From Temnothorax longispinosus (Eukaryota > Arthropoda > Insecta > Hymenoptera > Formicidae), in contig NC_092366.1 of assembly GCF_030848805.1 (NCBI RefSeq), forward strand, positions 16,000,620-16,064,619: 64,000 bases of DNA. Direction: 5' to 3'. The notes below the pieces were generated by a model. The model searched no databases. It was not told the DNA's origin and worked only from the letters and a program-made list of their open reading frames with translations. Positions 1 to 12,963 of the stretch are shown here, piece by piece. Position numbers and translations under genes: made by a program. How positions within the stretch are numbered: position 1 is the first letter of the stretch; each line of letters starts with the position of its first letter.

Positions 1-3000
1 GAGACATGAATATCTATCGAAGCAAAGGTTACAAATGTATTAGTCATACATGAGGAAAATTATTTTATTTTATATGAAGTGCTGCAAACGTACCCGTGTT
101 CTCATAACGTTTTGCATAAAGTAATGTTTCTTGCTGACTAATATCTTGGCCAATCTTTAAATATATCGAGAATGTATTTATGAATAAATAATAATGTCAG
201 CCGTTTGCGTCTACTACAATTCTATTATAACTATCGCAATTATAACTATCGTATCATAATCGTATATCGTTATTGTGCGCAGAATCGTCGTATTCAGTGC
301 GTCCGATATGATTCGCTTCACGGAACGGGAAAGAGACATTCGCCTTTCAATATCCCTGCGACTCGCCTTTGGACATTCTCATCCGGAGACGGAACGGCGC
401 AGACAGATTAATGGAAAAAAAGAGTTTTTCGGCTGTTTCCGAAGGCAGGTCGCGCTCTCTCGAGCGAATAATTCGGAGGATGAGATAATTAAAATGGGTC
501 CGCGGAAAACCTGTCAGCCGTGGCGGACAGATAGGTCGCGAAAGCGTTCGCCAACGCGCGCGCGTACCCGCTCGCGCTCGCATGCCCGCATCTCTAGAAC
601 GAAATTATTCTATGAATGCTGATCGCCCCGCGTAACGCGCATTATGCAAAGCGCGCCGGCTGAAAGTGACAATTTTTACGTTTTCCGAGTGGCCCGCCGA
701 CTCGTCGGTCCGTCCGTTCGCTCGCGACAAAACGTGGAATTTCCATTAGGCGACAAGGAGCCTTTCGCAACTAGCGGCGTTTTTCCCCCGTTCCCACCCC
801 TTCCTCCCCCTCCGCAGGACCATGCGACGTCCTTTCGCGCGATCCATACCTTCAAAGATATCACCGGTCAGTATGTAGAGCCAATATTCTATAGATAGTT
901 TCCTAGTTTCCTTTGGAATAGAACTTTAGAGCTTTCGTGCCAGTCAATTCTCGCGCCGCTGTCAATATGAACATAGCTGATTGAAAGAATTGGGAATCTT
1001 ATTTTTGGGGTGGCTGTTTTTATGTATGTATCTTTCGCCTTTCGCCGTAGAAATATGTAGAAAATACGCCGTGCAGTTTTTCATGTTACAAAACTGGCAG
1101 ATGAAATTTCAGTAACGGAAATAGGTAATAATATTTTGGTCTTTCGTTGATTCCAAGCGTACTTTAGATAAACGCTTACTTAGATTTAATACCGAAATTT
1201 TAAGAGATAAAATAAAAAATGGCGTTATTTTAACATCCGCAAAGTGAAAATTAAAATCTATAAATAGAAGAAGCGACTGCATGGTGAAATACATTGTATA
1301 CGAAACAGCGAGCACGCATCGTGGTCTGAATTTTCCCCATTTTGAAGATCGTTAAGTGCAGCTGCGATTTATCGCCGGTGCTCATTAAAGGCATTAATAA
1401 CGCATTGCTAAGGAAGTAACGGCCGGCGATTATCCGTTATCTAAAATTTCCAACGTCCACGCCAAAGAGTCGCTCCAAAATTAACGATCCTTTGTCCCGT
1501 CGAAATTTCCCAAGGCTCGTTGTCTCAGCAAGATCAGAATTCCGCAAGGGCTCAGGGATGTACGCAGGGGTGACCGTGCCCTCGCTCTCTCCTCGCAGAG
1601 GGAGAATATTTTCGGCGGAGAAGGCGGTGGGATCGCGCGGGAAGGGGGGGGACGCCGCTTTTCCACGACGGCAGGGTAGTTTCCACGGCGGCGCGATGAG
1701 TGGTAGCGGACGCGCGGGGGGCAGCGGCGGGGATCCAGAAGGTGCCCCACCCCAGGATAACGGTCCAATCCGGACTCACCGCACTTTTTACCCACCTTTC
1801 CACCATCAGCGTCGACGGCGCTGCTGCTGCGCCGCCACCCTCGCGAGCAGCGCACTTCGACGTGTGTATTTTTCCCCTCTGAGGTCGCACCAGGGTAGCT
1901 TCCCGCCACCGAGCCCCCCTCGCCGCCGTCCCCCTTGTCCCCTCGCACGGCAGCTCTCGTCATTCCGCCATCGTAGGGGTGGGAAAGGGGTTCGTAGAAG
2001 GGGCTCTCGGTGCAGGGGTGTGCGCAGTACGCAACTTTTACGCGGACGATGGCGCCGTGTGCCGAGGATCAATTTCGGAACAACATCCCTTAGACTTTCA
2101 AGGCTTCCGAATCGATTCGAATTCCGCCCCGCGCCGTAACTTCACCCCGTTTCTTGTCCGCGACATCCTCGTTCCGGCCTGTCCCGCACGAAATATTGCG
2201 GCGGTAGCGCCGACGTTTTCTTCTTTTTCGTATTTCTTGCCCCGACATTGTTCCTCTATTGGGGTTAACCACCGGTGCGTTGACGGAAATCAATGATAGG
2301 TTCATACGGTCACGCGTACGTCACTTACTATCACGTCGTTTTACTATCGCCTTCAGTTTTCTCCTGGTTTTCACGAGGCGCAAGACAGCTTGCGACTTAT
2401 AAATAAAATTAACTGAGAATTTAATCCTGCGATAAAATCTCTGTGACATCCTGATATTATCAAGTAATGTTTTATACATATTTGATAATTATTTATATTT
2501 TTCTCTGCATGTAATTTAATTATCTTACAAAGCTTTGATAAATATAGACAAAATATAACTAAATACGATATTTATATAATATATCTGAGAAAGAGACATT
2601 TCGATTGTCTATACAATTACGATATATTTATAACTCATAAAACTGAATGCACTAGCGTTTAAAATTCCATTTGAAATTATCCGCCTCATTTTTAAAGTAA
2701 AATCTATTCCTCCGGATATCCTCAATGTCTTGTTTATTCTCATGGTTCTTTATTTGTTAGATTTACTAAAATCTCTTTAAGCTTATCTCGTTATTTCTGA
2801 TCCTTGTTAGTTGGAAAGCTTCATGTCTGGCCAGAAAGACATGGCTTTTTCAAGGCTTTCCTTTTTTTTGCGCTTACGAAGAAGCTCGCCACATTTTTCT
2901 TGTCGTCCTTGATCCTACCGTCCACCCTTTTCTCTACGTGCCTTCGCCAGGGGTAACCTCTTCCGCGTGGACGAAAATCAATGATGGTGTCACGCGGTTA

Positions 3001-4030
3001 GGGCTATCACGCCCTTTTTCCGACTAACTCACGGAGAATATCAAACGGCCGTCGAACGTGGCGTTGGAAAAAATTTTTTCGCTGGCGTGTAATCTGTTAA
3101 AATTAGAACAATTAACATTTCACTGGCTATAATTATATTTCCGTGCATATACAGATGGAGAGATTTATTTATTCAAGAAGTAATAGAAAAAGAATTGTTA
3201 GAGCATCGATAGAGAAGGCAGATAATTTTAATAGCATTACTAATACATGTTTAGTTAGCAGACAGGTTATTCACATGTAAGAGAGACTTGAGATAAATTA
3301 TTAATTACCCCGATAGAATTTACGTGTGATCGATTTGTATATAGATGAGGTTGAACTCCGGGCACTCAAGCTTAACTTTATTAGCTTTTGAGAATAATAC
3401 TTTTTTCGTCGATAATCGGATGTTAATCAAGCGATTCTTTGTTTTAAGGGTTTAATTGCGAAAAGTAATTAATATTAATTCTCTGGTTTCACAATGGAGG
3501 AGAGTAAATACTTAAATAATGAATGTAATTAAATATTTCCAGGCTGGTAGCAACGTGATAAAGTACTCAGCAGTATGAGGAGCTGTGCAATATAATAATG
3601 GGCATACGTTTATGTAAAGTAACATGTTTCGATTAACGTCTTATATGCGTAGAATGGAGATAGATTAATTATTTTGGCTTGTTGTGAGTTCAAGATTATA
3701 AAACCATTTGTTATGCATAATAAGCAAATATTTTTTATTATTATCGGTACGTTCTGCGGTACCAAAATTTACCAGCATGCGTATACTTGAAAGAATTATT
3801 CCCGACATGCATATGAATAAAGACGCTTTGCTTTTCTAGCGATAATAAAAGGCCAATAATTTTTACGTTACATTTTTATGTAACTGATATCTCAACGGTT
3901 AGGCTATCAATAGGCTTCTTTCATTAATGACCCGCGCTTTCTCGCATTTTTGCTCCTTTCTTTTCGACCCGATTCTTTCATCGAGCGTAAAGTGTAAGAG
4001 CCGGCATGTAGGATAAGTATACACCTCGCC
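1..4030. other. Gene-free stretch with one CpG-rich block
   Basis: 1-1480 is mixed composition with nothing recognisable. 1481-2300 is CpG-rich with overlapping low-complexity frames on both strands. 2301-4030 is AT-rich with no motif beyond a weak local similarity (2262-2335 versus 2949-3015). Confidence 0.6.
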
Positions 4031-4675
4031 TCCATTTACATCGGTTCCTTGATACCGCCAGCGGCTAGCATCAGCGGCAGCGACGGCGGCACCCTTTATC
4101 CACCCTTCCCACCGGGCCCGACCCTCTTACGGTTCTCTTCTTTCTACACACGCCTACCTGCCTCTTCCTCTATCGCGGCGCTCTCTGCGTGCTCTCGCGA
4201 AAATCCTCGCGATAAATTATGCCGTGCGAGAGGGAAATAAATGACCCACCCTCGCCGGTCCTTCTCCACCTCGCCCGCCGTCCCCCTCCTCCTCCCCCCT
4301 CGGTTGGTCGTCCCGAACTTCAATCCCCAGTGTGCATGGAGCCAACCCCGCCGTCCTCCTCGACCACCCTGCCTCGGTCGCCGTCACTGCCGCCGCCATC
4401 CTCTTCCACCTCCGCCTTCCTGTTCCTCTACCTATGTCCACCACGGACTTCTCTCGCCAGCCTCTCTTTCCCCGGTCGTTCTGCACCACCCCTCCGCCGC
4501 CCCCTGCCTCCTGGACCAACGACCAGGCGACGGTACTACGAGGAAAGCCGGCTTTAAAATTATAATGGCACGCGCAATTTTGATAACCGTCGCCCGAACC
4601 ACTACCATCTCTGGCTGGCACCACCACTATAAAAGCGTCGTCCGCGGCGCTGCAACGCCAGCGACCACCAACGCC

Positions 4676-4700
4676 GTACGTACGTACGTACGTACGTACG
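4676..4700. repeat. (GTAC)n microsatellite
   Basis: Six GTAC units. The tetramer is self-complementary, so the run is palindromic in every register. A similar shorter run lies near 36865-36880. Confidence 0.95.
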
Positions 4701-7676
4701 CCTCTCCTCCCTGCAGTCCGTTTGATATCTCACTGCACGTATCGCCCTTTATGCGAGCCCGTCATAGATGTAAGGAGCGGATTATGCAAAGATACAGTTG
4801 CCCCGAAATATACCTAAGTTGGCGACGTGACATGCAATATGCGCAATATCCGTTAGCATGTATACGCTGAATTGGTTGCATTGGTACCGCGAGAGGAATC
4901 AGTGATAGTCAAAAGCACTTGCTCATTATAAGTGACTTCGTAAACTTAAAATTACAACAAGCTAAAATAATTAATATCTTCATTGTACATGTTAAGACAT
5001 TAATCGAGGCACGTTTGATTCACGCTTGCCCTTTCTTTACTTGTTTTTTAGTATTACACTAAAGAGGCCATTTTGTATTGTCTCACTATGAGAATATGAA
5101 TGAAATATATACATATATACACTTTTAAGAAGTTATATTTCTTTCTTATTTATGTCTAGGAATTAAGATAAAACGTAGTTTTATCGTTATTGCGAATATT
5201 TTTAGGACACGATACAAAATTAGGAAATTTTTAGAAATTTTAGAAATTTTAGAATTTTTTAGAAATTTCGAGACAGACTTATAAAATTATCTACAATATT
5301 AAGTACACGATCATATCAGTATGCAAATTTAAAAAATATTCAGCAGCAGGGGGTTCCAGGATTGCAGGATAATAAGATCAAAATCTTCGATTCAGGAATG
5401 GTGAAGTTGGTGAATGTTTTAGAAATGGTGTTTTCGTTTATTCAAAACAAAACGTATCCGTAGCCGAGCATTTGTAAGGTCCAGCTGGTTGAGTTAAAGT
5501 GTGCCAGTCTCCTTTTTCTTTTTTGCGAGAAGTTTCTCGTTTCCTTCCAGGAACAACGTGGTCGTTAAAGCGATATTGCATTCGCGAGATATTAACGTGG
5601 TGCGCTATAAGGCTCCCTTACCCCCGACTCTCCGTGACCCGCACCATCCACTCACCCCCGACTCACCGTAGTTCCGCAGCTCCTGCCGGTGACCAGCGGG
5701 GGCAAACAATGGCGCGACGTCGGGCACGAGAATGGCTCCGCTTTTGTAGCCGGAAATTGTTTAAGCTTTTGTTATTTTGCGGCTTCTAAATCTCAGATGT
5801 CAGCCGGCGTCCTCATAGCCAGACTATAACGCGCCGAGATAACTTCTACGACGGTGACGACTTCTTTTCTCTTGCTTCGCTTATTCTTAATAAGTACTGC
5901 GATTTACCGCACTTATTCTTTTACTTCAGGAGTACTAAGCTTTTTCTTAATTATGCCAACAAGAAATGTTTATCTTGGTTGATACGAAAATAAAAACGTC
6001 TTATATATCACAAGCTGAGCGGTTTGCTATCTTACGTTTGTTAGTATGTACAAAGTTTCACGTGTAACCATGAAATAATATCCAATCATTATTACGATAA
6101 TATAACAATAATATTTTGCACTAATATCTGTTGCGTTTTTGTGATATATATGTAAATTATTGTACATTTAATTTAGACAAAGAAACGTTCACAAATGTGG
6201 AACGTAGGGTAGTATATAGGATTCAATGCGAAGCGTAGCTATTTCACACGAAATAATTTTAATTTAAGAGATGATTGGTTCTGGCAGTGGTTTCATGTTA
6301 GAATTAATATTAAAAAATTTAATTGAAAACTAAAATTGCCTTAATCGCGTTGCCTTTACTTTGCCTTGTTGTTGATTATGAAAACGGAAAATATAATCGA
6401 CAGTGACGGATTTATGGTACGCGGCGATTCTGTGGCGCGGTCCCGTTTCAAGAGCTCAATCATTTATCTAAATAAACGTGAAAATCAAAATAGACCGGGG
6501 AGATACGAGAAGGCTGAATGGTACGGTAATTAATTAAGTAATCGCAAGCTTCCTCTGTTGTAACCAATTATTTTTTTGTTTCTTGATTTTGCGGGTCGTC
6601 GCATCTCTTTTTATCGCGAACAATTCTCCGCGTGCTGCACGTAATTATACAATGCATGATAATAATTTTGTGAAAATGTATTCTCTCGTGCCTATTTTTA
6701 CTGGACATCTACCGCCATTTTTGCCTTGTACATATATTCTCTTTATGTGGAAAACGTAAATGAATACCGTTTCGTGCTCTCGCACAGGTGCGCGCGCGAG
6801 AAATAATATTGTTTGACGCACCGCACGGAAGAGGAGAAAGACGTACGACTGCGTAATTACAATTTGCTAAAAATACATTCTTCGTGTCCAAAATCAAAGA
6901 CGGCTCATTTAGCCGAACCCCGGCTGCGCTCGGCCCCAGCGGGGCTCGACACTGTCACAAAACACAGAGTCGGCGATTTTTTGGTCGTCACGACTCTCGT
7001 GTGCATCTCGTTAGTTGCTTTATATGGCGGCCGCGCGCGAGAGGTTGGTGCTAGCCAAAGCTGGCGGCGGGCTAGAGCCAAACTATTAAAACGCACGGGC
7101 GTTACGGACCTTTTTAAGAAATAATTAAACTCAGGTACGCGCGCCATAGTCGCCGCGTAGCGTCAGATTTGCGCGCGTAGACGAACGCCAACTCCAGACT
7201 CTATACCTATTTTCATTAGCGACGAGGGAACTGTTTAACGTTCTACGGCAGATATTTATAAAGCGAGCGTCGTCGCCTCCGTCGACCCTTCGTACCCAGG
7301 CGGGTGGTAGTGCGCGGACTTTTGGGGTGGTCGGTGCCCACCTATCGACCCTCTCGGCTCTCCCGGTTTCCCTCTCGCTCTTTCTGCCGGGTCCGCTTCT
7401 CTCTTTCGGCTCCTCCCGTCCCCCGCCAGTCCCCCCGGCCGCTTTTTCTCTCCCTCGACCCCTCTCATTTTCCACTCCTCGTCCTCTCTCCTCGTGGCAA
7501 GCGACCGATCTTCGTCCGCAGACACGAGAAAAAAGTGCGCGGCCAGCGACGGAGTGAGTGAGAGAGAGAGAGGTAGAGAGCGCTGGGAGAGAACGGAAAG
7601 GGGTGAAAGGGGCCGAGTGAGCCGGTGAGATACATGCAACGGAAAACGGAAGGAGAAAGAGTCCCCTGCGCGTGTT

Positions 7677-7720
7677 CGCGCGCGCGCGCGCGCTACACGC
7701 GCACGCACGTACACACATAT
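7677..7720. repeat. (CG)n and alternating purine-pyrimidine tract
   Basis: A 17-bp (CG)n run (7677-7693) is followed by CA/CG alternation, a classical Z-DNA-prone composition. Similar alternation occurs at 28910-28950 and 39360-39425. Confidence 0.8.
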
Positions 7721-9660
7721 AGAGAATGCTATGCGTGCACACGCGCACACATCCTAATTTTAGCCGGCATTCGGCGCAGCTGTGCCACCCACATGTATCG
7801 TGCGGGCTCCGAAACTCCGAAATTTCGTGCAAATAGCACGGGAAGGAAGCCGTCCCTGATTAAACCGGTTATTTCCTATGGAAAAAAAAGGCGCCTGGGC
7901 CGGGACGAAATTTACAGGAAATCGGGTTATTAGTCACCGGCACGTCGTCGAAAGGAGTCGCGCGCGCGGAACGGAGATACATTGCGTCGTGCGATTTTAA
8001 TAAATCCATTAATTAGGGGAACGGAATCACGACCGATTCGACCTTTGTCTCTGCCTTCTCTTCCGATCTCATGGTTATCGCGCGCTATCGGATACGGATG
8101 CCGTTGAGCAGTTATTTTGTTTTATTATATTCTTTCTTTTTTTAATTAATTTGCACACGCCGAGATTGTTAATTGGCAACGCGAGAGACGACTTAAGCTT
8201 CCTGTGCAACTTTCACGCGCGTTTGACGTGCCATCCAAAGTAATTTTGGGACCGGCGGCGGTTTCTATCCGGAGACTTTATGAGGCCAACACGCTTCGCC
8301 GTGCAGTTTCATTATATACCACGACGTTTATTGCACGGAATTTCAAATTGGCACAAAATTCACGATATTAAAGTAATATTGGCATTCTCGATGATGGCGT
8401 GACGGAAGAATAGCGTTCCATTCGTCGCTGCCGATGCTGGAAAATAAAATTAATTATGAATGCAGCGCGAAGTGCATCGAATATTTTTTTTTTACCAATC
8501 GCTGCAACGTGTCGATTATTGAGTAAGGTTTATTAGGAGCTTATAAGGGAGACGCGCGAGTTTTTTTTTTTTGTTTAAATTTAACGGAAGCATTTGATTG
8601 ATAGAATGTCACGATCTCATTAAGGATCATAAAAGGATCTTTGCAGAATTACAGTTCATTGATCTGTAAATATTACAATGTTGTCTAAAAATGATTTAGG
8701 ACCATCTCGATAACAGCTTATGTCATTGTTTGCACGTTACATTTGTCTGCTTTCTTTTTTTTTATTTTCGGTAAGTGAGCCATTTTGAGAAACTATTGTT
8801 AAACATGAATCGACGAAAATGCAGTATAGTACATTTCTGCGAGTTAATTTTCCGTATACCGCCTGTATCCTGATAAATTTTCCAAAGAGAATCATAGCGA
8901 ACTTCCGAGCACGATGCTATGCAAGTTGCGTATTCATTACGCAAAAATTACAACGACGCCGTCGGGAATAACAGCTCTTTTCCCCTGTGCGCGCGAGTCT
9001 GCAAATACTAATTCATTACAACGTCGGCTAAAGATAGAAAATCGCGTGGATATTGTATAACGGAGAACTCGGCTTTCTAGCTGTGTGATTAAGATTATTT
9101 GAAACCTACGTTCCATTAAATATAAACGCCACGATCGCAATAGCACGATCAGATAAATTATTTCTTATTTCGCGATAAATAGCAGTTTGATATCGACACG
9201 ATTAGATCATAGCAACTATTTTCATTGGATGTATTTTTTCTAATTTGCAACGTAGTTACGTTTTTTCGTTGCTCTCGTTTTGGATACTTAGAATAAAAAT
9301 AAACAGATTCGACATACGTGAGACGAGTGATTTTTTTTAGACAATTGGACGTGATTTATGCATTTGACTCTACAAAAATATAGTGAATATGTATTTTCAA
9401 AACTGTTTAAGAAGCGTAACAGTTTTTAATTTGCCATAAAAATTTAAAACGATTGCCTTAATAATACAAAAGACCGTGATTGATCGAGATATATTAAAAT
9501 TTCTAAATTTAAGCGCTCTTAAGTTTTTATTTTAACTTGTATAAAAAAAAAATACAAAATCAAAATTATCTTGCTAATTATCGTTAATACGTAAAGCCTC
9601 TTCTCGCGCGAGAACGTTTTTATTTTTTCTGAGAATATTCGGTAAAGATATATGCCTGCT

Positions 9661-9688
9661 CTCCCCCCCCCTCTCTCTCTCTCTCTCT
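9661..9688. repeat. C-run followed by (CT)n
   Basis: A short homopolymer C run runs directly into CT repeats. Confidence 0.93.
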
Positions 9689-11840
9689 ATTGAATAATAG
9701 CAATATTTCTGTCTGATATTGAGTTAAAACCATACCTCTTTAACACTAATCCATCCGCATTAGCGTCGCAGAACTGCTAATAGTGCTAATATATTATAAA
9801 TATATACGCGCTTCGATATCGAGAGGCAATCGTCTAGGTGTTGTCTCTAGGTAATTAGCCTCGCGATCGCCGGTCTCGTCACATGGAGGGATCTCTCACG
9901 TGGCAGTCGGTCAGGGCCGTGGAGCACGCGTGGATCGCCGACAAAAGGGGGATACCGCGATGGAAAACGAAAGAGCGATATCTGTCGGACGATCGGACAC
10001 CGGTGATGGGGAGGGGGGGAGGAGGAAAAGCGCGCGGACATCGGTGGCGAGGGGAGGGTCGGGTCGATGATACAGAGGGGTGAGAGTGCAGTTTACCTAT
10101 AACCCATAAATCGACCCCACTTTTCTATTAAGAGACGCACGATTGACTTGCGTTGGTCGGCTTCCTTCTCCTACTCCCCGCCGTCCGTCGCCGCCGTCGC
10201 CGATATCGCCGATGCGCCTCTCTTCCGCGCGCTCTCTTCTTTTTACTCTTCCCACTTTTTCGATCCCCGCTACAACCGGTACTGACACCCTTCTCCCTTC
10301 CCCTAATCAACCTGCTTGGTACTCCTTGCCCCCGGCTGTCTCGTTCATCCATCCCCACCTGCTGTTGCATTCTGCGCAAACCTCGTTCAATCCCCTACCA
10401 ACCTGTTCGTCGTCGAGTTTTTTTCCCGTGCACGCGGAGAAGCTCTCGGAAACATGGCCAGCGCCGTATCGACGAGGCGGGGGGAAGGGGGTCAAAGAAT
10501 CGCGATTCTTCTTCTTTTCGTTCCCGCCGTGCCGCGTCGCCCGATTTCCGATGTTCATCGTCGATCGCGTTTCTCTCGCCGACCGACCGCGATTACATCG
10601 GCAGGGTAAATGGATCGGATAGAAAGGGTTACGGATTTGTGGAGATTTCCCGCGTAATTTCGATGATGACAGTCTTCTTTTAATCTGCTTGGTTTACCTT
10701 TCGCGCTAACGTAATAGAAGAGCTTGAGGCGGTAACAAGATAAGCATACAAGAGTGTTACTCGTACTTTTGTCTCCAGAAGGAATGCCAACTTTTCATAA
10801 CGCTATACAGCTTCTCGTTTTTTCACTTATCCCGCCTGTAATATTTGCTTTACGTTAATACTTTAATCCCGATAATTATCCTTCAAAGAGAGTCGAGCTC
10901 GCGAATCTTTGCGGGTCTACAATGTTTCCCTGGAAGTTTTTTTTTTAATCTGGCGATTCGGATGAGGATCGAGAAATTCAGTTTCTCCTTCTGGCGGGAT
11001 TAAAACTTCTTGACGTTTGGATAATCTCGGGGGGAGGGGGCGGCGGGGCGTTTTGAAAGCCGGTGTGTAATAAATACGGCCGTTGCGTAGCTCGTCCGTG
11101 GATCGACAGCGGGAATCGAAATGGAAATCCAGATGTAATTACCAATCCACGGCATAATCATCGAGGCTTCACGTATTAGCCCTTTAAATTTCGTCAAATC
11201 GCGCCGCTGCGGCGGCGTTGGCGCGGGCGAGAGAAAGAGAGATAAACGATCGCTCATACGGTTCTGTAATTCAGGGAGTTATGAGCATTTGTACAGAGCA
11301 ATGCAAATCGGGCCGCTCTTGATAAATCTAGTTAGTTTCGCTCGTCGCTGATAAACATAATTAAAGTGTAATCTTCCCCAGCATCCGCGCCCCGATGGAT
11401 CGGGGATATCTTCTGACACCAACACGGCTGATTATTCGTCGCGATATCCCGTCGCTCGATATCTTGTCAATTCGCGATCGTCGCGCTTAAAAACTTAATT
11501 TATACCGGGCTTATCAGTTTCTCGAATCGCGCCGCGATATCTCCCGCGCGATATTTCTGGGTGACGTATATATGGCTCACGTACTTCTTGACCGATAATT
11601 TATCGCATTCATCGACACGATGGATAATGTAGCGTACACCACCGAGAATAATCAAGCGAAAATTAATAATTTATATTTCGCTCTATATGAATACGTAGTC
11701 ATCTCGTATAATTTCGTTTTTTATGCGCATTATATTATTATTTTGCGCACCGGGTTGCCTGATTATATTAAATCCGCGAGACGTTCCGTGGGGCAGGAGA
11801 CAACGCGCAGAATTTAAAATTATGAACCTGTAGCTTCGTA

Positions 11841-11879
11841 GCTCTCTCTCTCTCTCTCCCTCTCTCTCTCTCTCTCTCC
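11841..11879. repeat. (CT)n microsatellite
   Basis: A CT run interrupted once by CCC. Confidence 0.95.
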
Positions 11880-12812
11880 TTTGATTGATTTTTCCTTTGA
11901 TTTTATCGCAATTTGATTGTATCTAATAATTCAATGCTAATTAATACGTCTGCTGAAAGTTTTATAATTGTTCATAATACGAGCGAAAAGATTAATGATT
12001 GGAAATAAATATTGTGCATGATTCGGATAATTCCACTGATTATCTTATTAACAAAATTTATACGAGTCTCCGTGGATCTCGCTTTTGAAAAGCGTGAAAA
12101 TCTCGTCGAGATTCGGGTAATTTAAAAATCAAATTCTCTTGGTTGTTCGACGTTCAAATTTTATTAAACATGTGGATTTAAATAAGTCAACCCCCTATTT
12201 CTATTCGAGAAAGAATTGTTCCAGAGGCTCTGGACTTAAAGCGCAACGGACGTTACGTTCTATATGGATTCGATACGTGCTCTATCGAGCGCATTACGCA
12301 AACTCCGTGTATACGCATATCGATACATCGATACTGAATGCCGCTACCGATTATACTTGACTAATGCGTAACCTTGATACATCCCCGTATTAGTTACAGA
12401 CGACCGCGCTAAAATGCCGTAATCCGTTTAAAGCAGCCAGTAGTAAGTTTGATACGTCTGATTGATCAGATGTGATCAAGAGAGATACGTATTACTGATT
12501 GATATTTGCTACTAGCACGCCGCGGATCAGGAGGCATACGATTAACAAATAATTCTCAGACGTTAATTGAAGACACAAACGCCCGCAGACGCAGTGTACG
12601 CAGTGAGATACGGTCTCCAAAGCGGTACTATGCCTAAACAGCGTAAGGCAATAAACCGATCGGTAATAACTTCGGCGCGTCTCATTAAGCATCAGGCATA
12701 ATCGATCGTCAAACAGCGGCCGTGTAAACACCCGGCCAAAGACGGGCGCATACATTACGCGCCTCAAGTATCGTATATAGTACCAAACGAACGTATCGCG
12801 CCGTAGCGCCGC

Positions 12813-12838
12813 GGGGAGGGTGGGAAGGGGGGCAGGGG
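12813..12838 (+). other. G-quadruplex-type motif in CpG-rich block
   Basis: Five G-runs of 3-6 nt with loops of 1-2 nt. Confidence 0.55.
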
Positions 12839-12940
12839 ATGGTTCGAGGGATCTCTTAAAATACACCCCTGGGGCCGAAGCCGAAGAGTGCGGCGAACGC
12901 GCGAGCGACGAAGACGGCGGATAGTCGGATCGACGTCGAC

Positions 12941-12963
12941 GGCGGCGGCGGCGGCGGCGGCGG
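12941..12963. repeat. (GGC)n trinucleotide repeat
   Basis: Seven GGC units within the CpG-rich block 12.7-13.9 kb. It encodes homopolymers only in spurious frames. Confidence 0.93.

Larger units (their letters stand above)
4031..9840. other. Gene-free stretch, alternating CpG-rich and AT-rich
   Basis: 4031-4720 is pyrimidine-rich and GC-rich, with a TATAAAAG at 4628-4635 that is not followed by a recognisable gene. 4721-6780 is AT-rich. 6780-7990 is CpG-rich, with a CT-rich then GA-rich switch around 7330-7620. 7991-9840 is AT-rich with T-runs. No exon is supported. Confidence 0.55.

Noticed and set aside
1492..2139. 215-codon plus-strand open frame
   Set aside because: Low-complexity Arg/Pro/Ser/Gly in a CpG-rich block with competing frames on both strands.
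4628..4635. TATAAAAG as a promoter
   Set aside because: No transcribed feature or coding start downstream can be supported; TATA-like words are expected by chance in this much sequence.
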